Positions 9,661-19,308 of a stretch of 64,000 nt of DNA are shown here, in pieces (within the stretch, counting starts at the first letter, position 1; each line of letters starts with the position of its first letter). The position numbers were made by a program, and so were the translations under genes. The stretch is from Theocolax elegans (lineage: Eukaryota > Arthropoda > Insecta > Hymenoptera > Cerocephalidae). The stretch lies in contig CM047426.1 in assembly GCA_026168455.1 (NCBI GenBank), forward strand, positions 56,487,761-56,551,760, in the 5' to 3' direction. The notes below the pieces were generated by a model that worked only from the letters and a program-made list of their open reading frames with translations, was not told the DNA's origin and ran no database searches.

Positions 9661-10173
9661 GAATTTTGTCGGTCTTGCTGAGCTAACGTCTAACGACTCT
9701 AAGAACTCCAAGTTGCTCGCTCGAAAAGGCACGACAATTCGCCGCGTATCAATCCCGAGGACAACATTATGAAGGCCACAAGCCGCCAGACATAAACCAA
9801 AAGAAGAAGCAAATAAAATACTAAGTAATAAAATTGAAAATATTTTAATAAGAAAGAAAGAAATTTTAATTCTATGTGTTTCGTCTTGGGACCGTCTGCC
9901 AGAACTCATCAGTGGGGCGCAGACGGTCCCTGCCCCAGACACACAAGACAATATTATTGAAACAAAATAATGATAAACTTAAAATTTTGGTATCGTAAGA
10001 ACGATTGAACAGAGCCTATATAAGTACACATAAGGTGGAAAATCTGATTGTGGATGGAAAAGTGCCCCCTAACATCAGAGTATGTACTATGGACATAATT
10101 TTAAACCAAAGTCCTGTTATTATTAAAAATATAATTTTTCTCGCCCAGGCAAAAGTTTTTAAATTAATATTGA
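9611..10173. repeat. 52-bp direct repeats flanking a ribozyme-bearing insert
   Basis: 9611-9662 and 10121-10173 are nearly identical (they differ by about one base, and share TTCTCGCCCAGG). Between them lie about 460 bp unlike the surrounding gag sequence, including the hammerhead motif at 9873-9946. The pair could be a long target duplication, terminal repeats of a small element, or the result of slippage. Confidence 0.55.
9873..9946 (-). ncRNA. canonical type III hammerhead ribozyme
   Basis: Read on the minus strand. Helix III (open) pairs the TGTGTGT before the cleavage site with ACACATA after GAAA, seven pairs including one G-U. The cleavage triplet is GTC, with the cut expected between 9938 and 9937. 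Helix I is TGGGGC/GCCCCA with a 13-base loop. CTGATGA is at 9912-9906. Helix II is GTTCTGG/CCAAGAC with one mismatch and a nine-base loop, followed by GAAA (9882-9879). Every invariant core base is present. The nine bases of loop II (CAGACGGTC) are exactly complementary to nine in loop I (GACCGTCTG), so the loops could kiss. The same bases also allow a competing 12-bp hairpin. Confidence 0.75.
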
Positions 10174-10221
10174 TTATATTGATAATATTGATTATCAAAT
10201 TCAAATTGATATGAAAACCAT

Positions 10222-10380
10222 ATGCCTAATCAACGCGAAGGGTATAAAACTTATGAAAATAAAAATATAAATTCAAATATACCAAAAGAGAATCAAAATT
10301 ATACTGCATATCAAAATAAAATACATAGGGAAGGTTATCAAAGAAATAGCACGCCCATGATTAATTCTATACAAACATAA
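10222..10380 (+). pseudogene. short Asn-rich frame, likely family C gag tail
   Basis: An ATG-started frame of 52 codons, rich in Asn, Gln, Lys and Tyr (for example NKNINSNIPKENQNYTAYQN), ending in TAA. Composition and position after the gag remnants suggest the end of family C gag, but no zinc knuckle or known motif is visible. It could also be chance in AT-rich DNA. Confidence 0.3.
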
Positions 10381-10424
10381 AAAAATAAAAAATGTATTGT
10401 TAAACAAGGATCGGAGAGTAACTA

Positions 10425-10513
10425 GGGGGGCCGAGCCCCCCTGCGCGCTGCCGCGTGCCAAACCCCCGCGCGCATCGCGCGCAAGTTTCTGTTCTCAGGC
10501 TGCGCCTGAGAAC
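10425..10513. repeat. three consecutive GC-rich hairpins
   Basis: Three perfect inverted repeats, each with a three-base loop: 7-bp GGGGGGC/GCCCCCC around CGA (10425-10441), 6-bp GCGCGC around ATC (10468-10482), and 10-bp GTTCTCAGGC/GCCTGAGAAC around TGC (10491-10513). They stand in DNA that is otherwise strongly AT-rich. The function is unknown; they could be the end of an unrecognised mobile element or a cruciform-forming site. Confidence 0.65.
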
Positions 10514-11159
10514 AAAAATTTATAAGGCACGACCGAATATAGCTCGCGCTTCGCCCTCGCACCGTTGGTGGTTTTTATTATTATATAAAATAATAATAAT
10601 AATAATAATTAGAATTGTGATTATAGTATGTAGAATTATTATTTTGCATATACATATATGTTCTAATAATAAATTTAAAATGTATTTATAGATGTTAAAG
10701 GAGAACGCCAACGGAAAGCATTTGAAGTATATCTATATACATTCAAAATTTGTATATATAGATATACTTGCAATGTTAAAAATGAAACTTTCTCGGTTAA
10801 TTTTGGCTTTTCCTTTCATTTCCCGAAACTCATTTTTTTTGCAAATGAAATATCGCTAGTAAAAGTAAAAGATAATGCATGATTTATACGTCTTGGAACG
10901 TCTTTATACTTATTGGCGGACTCCTTTTAGATATTATTCTAATATTCTGAATATCAATGTATTGAAGAGAAAATTGTTGTTCCTCAAATATCTCAAAAAT
11001 TAAAAAAAAAAAAATTTGGCAAGAAAGAAGTAATAGGAAACACATTTTTGAAAGAAGAGGTAACGCGATTTAAAAAAAAAATACATATGTACATAATTTA
11101 CATATGTTTATATAAAACCGTATAGTTTATTTTTTTACATTAATGTTCTTTCTAAAGAA
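10514..11159. other. AT-rich interval without a recognised gene
   Basis: Contains an ATAAT run near 10585-10610 and an imperfect inverted repeat of AGTATATCTATATACA type at about 10724-10770. No coding or RNA gene seen. Confidence 0.5.
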
Positions 11160-11563
11160 TATTGGGTAAAACAATATTAATGGGACGTATATTTTGGACA
11201 GTAAAGGTAAGTAAATGTGATAAAATATTGTGCAATTTAAATTAGTCTATATGAAACAATATAATTAATTTATTTATTCGATATAGAGCAGCATTCATGT
11301 ATATTGTTTAAATTTGTTAACTTTTGAAGAAATTCATTTGTATAAAGCTTTGTTTTTTTTATTATGCAGCTGGTGGAATGGTTACTGGAGCATTATATAA
11401 ATTTAATTTAGATCCCAAAGATGTGTTATCGGGTGCCTTCTTTGGTAGTATATTTAGAGTAGTGTATGGTACCTATATGTACTTTATGTTTAAATTGATG
11501 AATTTGTCAAGTGAAAAACTGTGTGAACAAAGTCATAAATTGAAATATGTACATGAAAAGTGA
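11160..11563 (+). CDS. TIMMDC1-like last exons (complex I assembly factor), partial
   Basis: The exon at 11370-11563 encodes GGMVTGALYKFNLDPKDVL and continues to a stop. It resembles the glycine-rich membrane segment of TIMMDC1, a Tim17/Tim22-related inner mitochondrial membrane protein that helps assemble respiratory complex I. A clear acceptor (pyrimidine tract then ATGCAG, 11364-11369) precedes it. A donor AAG|GTAAGT lies at 11206-11207, giving an intron of about 163 bp whose phase fits. The upstream exon is short and its start was not found, and the rest of the gene is not visible nearby. It may be the 3' end of a host gene disrupted by insertions, or a duplicated fragment. The family call rests on motif likeness only. 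Confidence 0.4.
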
Positions 11564-12259
11564 ATTATTAACTTCTATTTTAAATTACAATGTTATTAAT
11601 AACATGTAAACGTTAATCATTTCTTTTTTTTATTAATTATATAAATTAAGAAAAAAGTAATTATAATATTTGAAAAGACAAATATATTTAAGTAATATAA
11701 AATCAATATATTCTTAGAATTCGCCGTCACAATAAATTCGTTATGTTTATTTAACGTTCAAGTCCAAATTTTTCAAGTTTAAGAACAAAGTTTTTTGTTT
11801 AATTTTATTTAAAAATTCTAATTAAATTTTAATTTAAAATTTTAGAATAATTTGGACATATTGAAAACATGCTTTACAGGGTTTAGATTATTTTAAAAAT
11901 TTTATTTTTGTGTGTGCTAAATATTTTTTACTGTTTTATATTTTTTATATCAAATTTTGTTATAAAAATATTAGTTTTTTTTTAATAAATGAAATTTTTT
12001 ATTATAATTCTTTTATTTATTCGATTTTTTGTATTAAAAAATAAATAAAAAAAGAGAATATTTATAAAAATAAATATTTTTGTAAAAAAATTAAAAAAGA
12101 TTTGAAATTCAAATTGGAATACGGTACGCGGGTTACATAAAATGCGATATACATTATACTTATGTGTATATGATGGCGCTGATGGCACTATTTAAACGGA
12201 CAATAAATATAACGTTAGTTTATTTATTTTATTGTGTATATAAAATTATGTATATACGT
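11564..12259. other. AT-rich interval without a recognised gene
   Basis: Very AT-rich, with homopolymer runs and no convincing open frame. It probably includes the 3' UTR of the TIMMDC1-like exon. It ends at the LTR of element A; ACGT at 12256-12259 may be half of that element's target duplication. Confidence 0.5.
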
Positions 12260-13702
12260 TGTGACAATGTGCTTTGCACATGTCAAGAGCGAGCGACTGA
12301 ACCCATGACAAACACCTACCTACCCGGATAAGCTAAACGAGTCCCTAGCTATACTACCTACCCATATACTATTTCCTAATTACCTACCCGCACATTAACT
12401 ACGTCCTACCTACCCTCACAGCCTAATAACCCCACCCCAAGCGCAACACACACATGCAGCCGAAGCACTAGGTGATCCTGGCGAGGAAGTCCTGGGCGAG
12501 CATAGAAATCAGGAGGGCTCCTTTGGGTCTAACTCAACAGCATAGATGGATCAAGGGAGGCTGTCGATGAATGAGCCTAGAGGACACTCCTCAGCTCTAC
12601 AGTGCAGCAGTCAGGGCGATGAGATGGTACCCAAGCAGGAAGCCGAAGAACCTCCAACGCCAAGCAAGATACAGCTGTAAAAGAGATGTTTATAAGAACA
12701 AAAACACAGCAATAGGGTAAGGAGCAAGGAAGAGGATAAATTGCCACAGCCAAGAAGAGACAAGACAAGGGAAGATATGTACAGCTGTATATAATTACTA
12801 CAGCTGTACAAGGAACAGTATAGGACAAAGAGGTTAGGTTGCTGTACACAAACAACGTGTACAGCAGACCTTGTAAAATACTATACACTTGAACACGCAC
12901 ACTAGCGTGACCCCAACACTGAATGAATTACCTGGAGTAGTTGAAGACCTGGGACCGGTCGTTCTGGTACGTCATCGTCGTGGAGAGATGATCGAGGCGG
13001 CGTCGGGCAGCAATGCAGCGGCGGGTGAGCTTCGTACCTGAAACTCACGCCGTACCAATTAGTTGAGATAAGCAAGACGGAACGATGTAATAATTACCCA
13101 GGAGGAAGTCCTACAGCATCGCCGAGAGGTACACTGCACCAGATCAACAAACGCCATACATCTGACTTGTAACGATACAGCCTGAACACTGCGGCACTCG
13201 CAGGCGCGCGGTACGAACACGGGACTCTCGAGCACGCCGAGAGTCAGAGCTCTACGGTCCGCCGTCCTGAACGGACTACCTTTACGACTAGCCCGATATC
13301 GTGTCCAGTGCCTCGAAGACAAGGCGATAGCGATTGTGTGAGAAAGAGAGAGAGATAAAGCGAGCAACAGCGTACCAACCCGGTGTTCCAGAGACTTAGT
13401 AAGGTTGGTGAGAATTAAATATATCTCTGCTGCCGGTACCGCCGTGTACCGCGTTAGGTGCGTGCGAGCATCCCGTCCGTTCCATCCTTCCCCTTCCCCT
13501 CCCCTACAGCGAACCGGATACGAGCAATGGAGCACGGCTCCAGGTAGTTACCGATAACCCGCGTGTTACCGAGATTCGTCGCGAGTTAACGCGGCTGGCG
13601 CCCACCCCTCTAATATATATACCGTGTAATAAATACTTATTTTATTTATATTAATTGTTGACCATAATTGACCTGCACCCTGATCCCCAGTGCAGCGTCA
13701 CA
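12260..13702 (+). repeat. 5' LTR of element A
   Basis: 1443 bp, starting TGTGACAATG and ending GCGTCACA, with a perfect TGTGAC/GTCACA terminal inverted repeat. It matches 22666-24159 but lacks 51 bp present there after 13196. It contains three CAGCTG E-box palindromes (12672, 12782, 12801) and a GCTGTACAC/GTGTACAGC inverted repeat (12841-12865), which could be protein-binding sites of the promoter region. Confidence 0.9.
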
Positions 13703-15082
13703 TTGGCGCCCAACGTGGCTTGTTTTAAGGGATCTATTTAATTAAATAATAAAAGTGGCGTAAAGCATTATTGGTTTTATTGTTTCCTTAGCAGTTAATC
13801 GAGCGTATAAAATTATTGTAAGCGTCGAAGCGCGACGCAAATAAGCGGCCATATTGCCTTTCCTCTCCTTTAAGAAAAGCTCGCACACACACCGGAAGAA
13901 GCCGGTCGGCCATTTTGACGGCCATTTTGATAATTATTAATTGAGCACGTGCACGAAAAATATAAATTTGTTTTTTCTTTTGAATATATTATTTGCACTG
14001 CTTTACATATTTGGTTATGTATAGTTGTTTTTTTTTGTGGGTACGCTGGTTAATAAAAATATAGATAATTCATTTTCCCTCTCCTCTTAACCCATACAGC
14101 AATATTAACCCATACAGCTATATTAACCGAGTATTCATGATATATTTTTTTTTTTGTAAGTGCATCAATAAGGAAATAATATTTTATTAATTTTCTTTTA
14201 AAATTACATTTGCATTTTATAATTATAATAATAATTTAAGCTGCTTTGAGCAATATTAATATTTTTTTTTTAAGTATTATAATTTGCTTGGTGACACATA
14301 TTAATATATTAATGCTATTTAATATCCCTACTGCTATTATCACGTTTGATTAAATTGGTTTTTCCTTTGTTTATATACAATTAATGCTTAGTGAATTAAA
14401 TCACACAATTTGCTAGTTATTTATTGTTAGCTGAATAAATAATAATAATTAAAATTTGCTTAACCTGCTATACCCATTGCAACAAAAATTTAACTTCTCC
14501 CTCATAGCTTCCCATAATAATAGTTATAAAAATAATACTCCATAATTTTTGTTTATTATTATTTGCTGCCTGCCTAACCCAGTGTATAATTTATTTTTAT
14601 AAGCACAATTTGCACGTTTCCCTTGCACATTTACCCGATAATTATTGATTGTAATAATAATAACAATATATATTTGAGGAATATTGTGGTGTATACAAAA
14701 GCTGTATATATTAATTTCCCTGAATAATAAGCTGTATAAGATACAAAATAATAATTGAACCCATATATATATACATATTTCCCGCTGTATTTATTTGCTA
14801 TACTGCCAGCCGATAATAAAGCAAGCTTGTTTATTTTTTTTGCTGTTGTGGATTGCTTAGTGGAAGTGAATTTTATTTAATTAGCTTAGAGTGAAAATTA
14901 TTTTTTCTTTCTTTCATTGGTATTTTATTTTTTTTTGGATTTTTGCTTGGCATGTTTAATTTAAGTTAAGTATAATTAAACAAGAGCTAAGATATTTCAC
15001 GGCAATCGAGCTAATAAGAGCTATCAATAATAATATTTATTTAATTATTAAGATAAATTAAGCAACAACAAATTAATTCAAA
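13703..15082 (+). other. element A primer-binding site and long leader
   Basis: TGGCGCCCAACG starts one or two bases after the LTR, the position and form of a retroviral-type primer-binding site. The remaining 1.3 kb is an AT-rich untranslated leader with no long frame before the gag ATG at 15083. Confidence 0.75.
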
Positions 15083-17554
15083 ATGTCTCACAACGGTGAT
15101 GACCTGGATTTGATTTTGGGAGAAGATTTATCGGTATTACAACCAGCAGTAGGTGCCGGTGTAATAAGACGCAGCATTAATAATACCAGTGATGGTAGAA
15201 TCACGGTATATGCAAGCAAAGTCGGAATAAATATAGATTCGGACTGTAAAATTATTAGAGATAGGTTAGCTAGGTACGAAATTAGACGTAATTTCGGACC
15301 ATCGTCTGCAGACTGGAATGCAGCAGTAGACGAGGCTAACCCGATTATAGTTACAGATTTATCCCTTACGCAATCGGAAAGAGGAAATATCCCCACTATC
15401 GCTATAGATACAGCCCCAGAAAGAAGCAGTAAAGCAAGATGGATGCTTTACATTCAATTGCCAACCGGACAATCACGAGGACAATATCGAGATCCAATCT
15501 CCATAAGTAATGAGAATTTGTTGTCATTACCGGAAATGGAATACGGATCGGAAATACAATCGGCTGTAAGAGAAAACAGCGGCGCAAGAGAAAATTTACA
15601 GCAATTAAATAATGAAAATTTAAGGATAAGCAGCGCAGCAATTCGTCCTCAAGCACAATCCACAGCATATAGATTGAGTCTACCGTCACCAGTATGCGAT
15701 AATTCGATGATGGAATTAACGTATACAGTCCCAAGCTTAACAACGACGCAGTTGAGCATAAATTCGACTTCCTATTACCCCATCCACACATTAGCCCCTT
15801 CATCTCCCACAAACCCAGACCTCATAGATAACCCATTTACCCAATATACAGCTCCAGTTACCACATACAGTACCAATATTTATACAGATACCCGACCTAG
15901 ATCAACCCAAACTATCCAACCCTCAGCTTTTCATCCAGTAAGCACAAGCCCTTTTTCCCCTATTGCACTCGTACCCAGACCGGTAAGCCCCGCAAATACG
16001 CCACTGCCCAGAAATACAGAACCCGAAATAGCGACCCAAGGAAGAAGAGTCAGCCACGCACACGAAAATAGACATAACCCCAGAAGCAGCACACAGCTGA
16101 GCAATGTACATAGGAATGTACAGAGTGTCCATTGGGAAGACGATGGAGTTACAGAACCCAACGTCCCAAAAGAGACGCAAAATACCGACAAAGAGCTCGA
16201 AAGCAAATATGATGAACAATTCAGGCGAATGGAGCAGCAAATACAGCAAATGCAGCAATTATACAGCAAATTAATAGAAATACACAGCAATCAGCAAAAT
16301 AACGAGCAGCAAACTAGACAGCAAAGCAGATCGCCAGTGCACCAGGAAAGCAACGAAACGTACTCAATCCCAGCTAACCCACACATACAGCCACAGCAAA
16401 GTACGTTTAACCCAGCATTCAGATACAGCCGTTCGTACGAAACCTGCTTAGAAGATGCTACCTTTATACGGGAGAAAAGGACAGCACAGATATTCTCGCG
16501 TCACCATATCCAATTCAAAGGAGCTAAAAAGAATGACCCGGAGGCATTCTTATCGAATCTTGAGGAATGCAGAGAAAGTTATGGTCTCTCAACTCAGGAT
16601 ATATTTAAAGCGTTGCCATCAGTGTTAGATGATGACGCGTGGGAGTGGTTTAGACGTGAGAAAAGTAGCTGGAAAGATTATCTAGATTTTGTAGATGCGC
16701 TGAGACTAGAATATGGGACTGAGGAAACGCAGAGCCAGCTGAAACAAGCTATTGAAAATCGGACACAGGGACCGAATGAGGATATCTCCACATACCTCAC
16801 CAAGCTACGAGGTATGTTGGATCAAATCAAGCCGCAAATGCCTCAAACCGAGCAGCTGGATAGAGCATACCGCAACCTGCACCCTAGTTATAGAACTAGA
16901 ATCGAAAGACATCATTTCGATAGTTTTACACAGCTGCAGAGACTAGGTAAAAAGGAGGAAGCAAGACGTTTAATGGACGAAACGTACAGACCTCCAACAG
17001 TAATCCAAAATTACGGCTTAGCGAAATATGCATATATCGACCCTATGCAAACAAAAAGCCGTAAACTAGCAGCAGTCTCCTCAGGTCAAACAGAAGATAT
17101 TGTAGTACCCCCAAAGTCATTAGCGCCCATAGCCACCCACCCACAAAAGAAAATACAGCACCAATACCCTTTAAAGCAGAACAGCCCCCAAGCAGCAAGA
17201 AAATATACAGCACCTCCCAAGCAAGAGTCGAAGCAGCAGTACAGCGAAGCTGTAAAGAATAACAAAAATAGCAGCTATTGGCAACGAGCGCAGGAAACCA
17301 AACAAAGGGCTGAATCACCAAAGAAGCAGGAATTCAAGCCAAATAAATTCAGCACACCAAATTACGGAGAGCTAAAGCCAATACACCCAAGGAAATTCGA
17401 AGAGCCTTGCTATAGGTGTAATAAACTTGGGCATTGGATAGCAGAATGTCCAGAACCTGCAACCTGTCGTAACTGCGGTGCTCAAGGCACAAATTACGCA
17501 AACTGCAGCTGCAATAAGAACAGAAGCCAGGGAAACTACAGCCAGAGGAAATAG
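15083..17554 (+). CDS. gag: Gag polyprotein of element A
   Basis: Intact 823-codon frame. The N-terminal half is rich in Ser, Thr, Pro and Gln. A Gln-rich coiled coil lies at about residues 373-410. The capsid (Retrotrans_gag-like) region spans about 477-635 with FKGAKKNDPEAFLSNLEEC and a W-containing core. The C-terminus is basic and ends in two zinc knuckles: CYRCNKLGHWIAEC (proper CX2CX4HX4C, about residue 776) and a degenerate CRNCGAQGTNYANC in which the His is Thr. Gag packages the RNA and forms the particle. The stop TAG (17552-17554) lies inside the frameshift hairpin that leads into pol. Confidence 0.9.
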   Translation: MSHNGDDLDLILGEDLSVLQPAVGAGVIRRSINNTSDGRITVYASKVGINIDSDCKIIRDRLARYEIRRNFGPSSADWNAAVDEANPIIVTDLSLTQSERGNIPTIAIDTAPERSSKARWMLYIQLPTGQSRGQYRDPISISNENLLSLPEMEYGSEIQSAVRENSGARENLQQLNNENLRISSAAIRPQAQSTAYRLSLPSPVCDNSMMELTYTVPSLTTTQLSINSTSYYPIHTLAPSSPTNPDLIDNPFTQYTAPVTTYSTNIYTDTRPRSTQTIQPSAFHPVSTSPFSPIALVPRPVSPANTPLPRNTEPEIATQGRRVSHAHENRHNPRSSTQLSNVHRNVQSVHWEDDGVTEPNVPKETQNTDKELESKYDEQFRRMEQQIQQMQQLYSKLIEIHSNQQNNEQQTRQQSRSPVHQESNETYSIPANPHIQPQQSTFNPAFRYSRSYETCLEDATFIREKRTAQIFSRHHIQFKGAKKNDPEAFLSNLEECRESYGLSTQDIFKALPSVLDDDAWEWFRREKSSWKDYLDFVDALRLEYGTEETQSQLKQAIENRTQGPNEDISTYLTKLRGMLDQIKPQMPQTEQLDRAYRNLHPSYRTRIERHHFDSFTQLQRLGKKEEARRLMDETYRPPTVIQNYGLAKYAYIDPMQTKSRKLAAVSSGQTEDIVVPPKSLAPIATHPQKKIQHQYPLKQNSPQAARKYTAPPKQESKQQYSEAVKNNKNSSYWQRAQETKQRAESPKKQEFKPNKFSTPNYGELKPIHPRKFEEPCYRCNKLGHWIAECPEPATCRNCGAQGTNYANCSCNKNRSQGNYSQRK

Positions 17555-19308
17555 AGACCCGTATTTCCTCACCCAAACACCCAAAAGGGTCAATACCCTC
17601 CCACGTAGCAGCAAATAATTCCCTAATACAGCAGATACCCAGCATCGACCCACGCCATTTCTTTAACATAGAATTAAACGGACAGAAACTTACAGCTTTA
17701 CTTGACGATGGGTCGGTACACTCATTCATTGGGCGAGGAATGAGTAGAATTTTACAGCATAAATTGAGACAATCCAGCAATTCAGCCGTTAAAGTAGCAG
17801 ATGGTACAGCAGTACCAATACAAGGTATAATAGATGTAACCATGGAAATAGATGGTGAGACTATTATAATGCCGTTTCAGGTAGCAGACGGCTTGCATTA
17901 CGACTGCATATTAGGTATCGACTTTAAACGTAAAGCGAACATGAATATATGCTATGAAAACGATACGTGGTGGACTGATAAAGGTATCATTCATCATTTT
18001 TATCCATATGGCAAAGATCCGAGTTGCTTACCTGCCTTAGCAAGCATAGGAGGATTGAAACGAGCTACAGCAGAACAAGAAAGGAGATTACAGCAGCTAT
18101 TAAATGAGATGATTCCCCCAACACCAAAAACGCTAGGTGTAACTAACCTAGATTCCCACAAAATTGATGTGCAGGGTGCCGAACCTATTCGTCAACGAAA
18201 CCGTCGTTATTCGCCAAGGATGCTGCAGGCTGGATACGAGGAAATTGACAGAATGCTAAAAGAAGGCATAATAGAACCTTCAGAAAGCCCGTGGTGCAGC
18301 TGCCCAATTATAGTCCCGAAAGCAAACGGAAAATACCGCTTTTGCATAGATTTTCGGCAGGTTAATGCTGTAACCAAGAAAATAGCATGCCCTATGCGAA
18401 ATATGGACGACATTCTCGATCAGCTGAGAGAGAGTCGTCACATTAGTAAGCTTGATTTGTCACAAGCTTACCACCAAGTCCCTCTAGCACCAGAAAGCCG
18501 CGAAATTACAGCCTTTTCACTTCCCGGTAAAGGATTATTTCAGTTTACCCGAGTCCCCTACGGCCTATCGAATGCACCTGCAATTTTCCAGAAAATGATG
18601 GACAAGCTTATAAAGCCAGAATGGGAACCAAACGTATTCGCATATCTGGACGATATTATAATTACAGCCAAAACCTTTGAGGAACACCTAAAATGGTTAA
18701 GAATAGTACTAACCGCCCTCAAAAAGGTAAACTTGCAGATTAATAGAGAAAAGTCCGAATTCTGTTGCGCGGAAGTAACTTATCTAGGATACATTGTTAA
18801 TGAGGATGGCCTCAAAACAAATGTAGATAAGATACGACCGATACTAGAGTATCCAGCCCCAACCAATTTAAAGCAACTCAGACACTTTACTGGCTTAATT
18901 GGTTGGTATTCAAGGTTTATTGGGAAATTAGCTGAATACAGAGCACCGTTAAACTATTTAACGCGAAAGGATGTCAGATGGCAATGGCATCAGGAACAGC
19001 AGGATGCATTCGAGAAAATGAAGCTAGCCCTAACCCAAGCCCCTGTTTTAGCCCGCCCCAATTTTTCCCTTCCCTTTACCCTCCAAACCGATGCTAGCGA
19101 CTACGCTATAGCCGGTGTGCTTACCCAGGAAATAGATGGTGAAGAACACCCTATATATTACGTTAGCCGTACACTGTGTAAAGCGGAACGTAATTATACG
19201 GTGACAGAGAAGGAGTGTTTGGCAGTATTGTGGTCGATTGAAAGACTAAAAGGTTACCTTCAAGGTGAAGAATTTACCGTGGTAACAGACCACCACAGCC
19301 TTCTCTGA
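17518..19308 (+). CDS. pol: Pol of element A: protease, reverse transcriptase, start of RNase H
   Basis: Opens in the -1 phase relative to gag and has no ATG of its own near the start, consistent with frameshift expression. The protease has ALLDDGSVHSFIG, with Asp-Asp-Gly where Asp-Thr/Ser-Gly is usual. Reverse transcriptase follows with FCIDFRQVN, KLDLSQAYHQVPL, PYGLSNAPAIFQ and AYLDDIII (YLDD at about 18643-18654). RNase H begins with LQTDASDYAIAGVL. An in-frame TGA at 19306-19308 interrupts RNase H after TDHHSLL. Downstream sequence continues in the same frame, so this is a single nonsense change rather than an end. Confidence 0.9.
   Translation, partial: EQKPGKLQPEEIETRISSPKHPKGSIPSHVAANNSLIQQIPSIDPRHFFNIELNGQKLTALLDDGSVHSFIGRGMSRILQHKLRQSSNSAVKVADGTAVPIQGIIDVTMEIDGETIIMPFQVADGLHYDCILGIDFKRKANMNICYENDTWWTDKGIIHHFYPYGKDPSCLPALASIGGLKRATAEQERRLQQLLNEMIPPTPKTLGVTNLDSHKIDVQGAEPIRQRNRRYSPRMLQAGYEEIDRMLKEGIIEPSESPWCSCPIIVPKANGKYRFCIDFRQVNAVTKKIACPMRNMDDILDQLRESRHISKLDLSQAYHQVPLAPESREITAFSLPGKGLFQFTRVPYGLSNAPAIFQKMMDKLIKPEWEPNVFAYLDDIIITAKTFEEHLKWLRIVLTALKKVNLQINREKSEFCCAEVTYLGYIVNEDGLKTNVDKIRPILEYPAPTNLKQLRHFTGLIGWYSRFIGKLAEYRAPLNYLTRKDVRWQWHQEQQDAFEKMKLALTQAPVLARPNFSLPFTLQTDASDYAIAGVLTQEIDGEEHPIYYVSRTLCKAERNYTVTEKECLAVLWSIERLKGYLQGEEFTVVTDHHSLL
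17530..17591 (+). promoter_or_regulatory. -1 ribosomal frameshift signal, gag to pol (element A)
   Basis: The slippery heptamer G GGA AAC lies at 17530-17536, in the gag frame exactly as X XXY YYZ. Eight bases later a perfect 9-bp hairpin starts (GAGGAAATA 17545-17553, TATTTCCTC 17562-17570, loop 8). Loop bases GACCC (17556-17560) can pair with GGGTC at 17587-17591, making an H-type pseudoknot. The pol frame is open from 17518 and overlaps gag by 37 bases in the -1 phase. Site, spacer and structure all match known -1 signals. Activity is inferred. Confidence 0.85.

Noticed and set aside
12577..12900. 107-codon minus-strand frame in the element A LTR, repeated at 22983-23306
   Set aside because: Identical only because the LTRs are identical; no domain, and antisense to the element.
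13059..13535. 158-codon minus-strand frame in the element A 5' LTR
   Set aside because: LTR-internal, low complexity, and altered by the 51-bp indel in the other LTR.
15402..16290. Several antisense frames under gag
   Set aside because: Shadows of the gag reading frame in a Gln/Ser-rich region.
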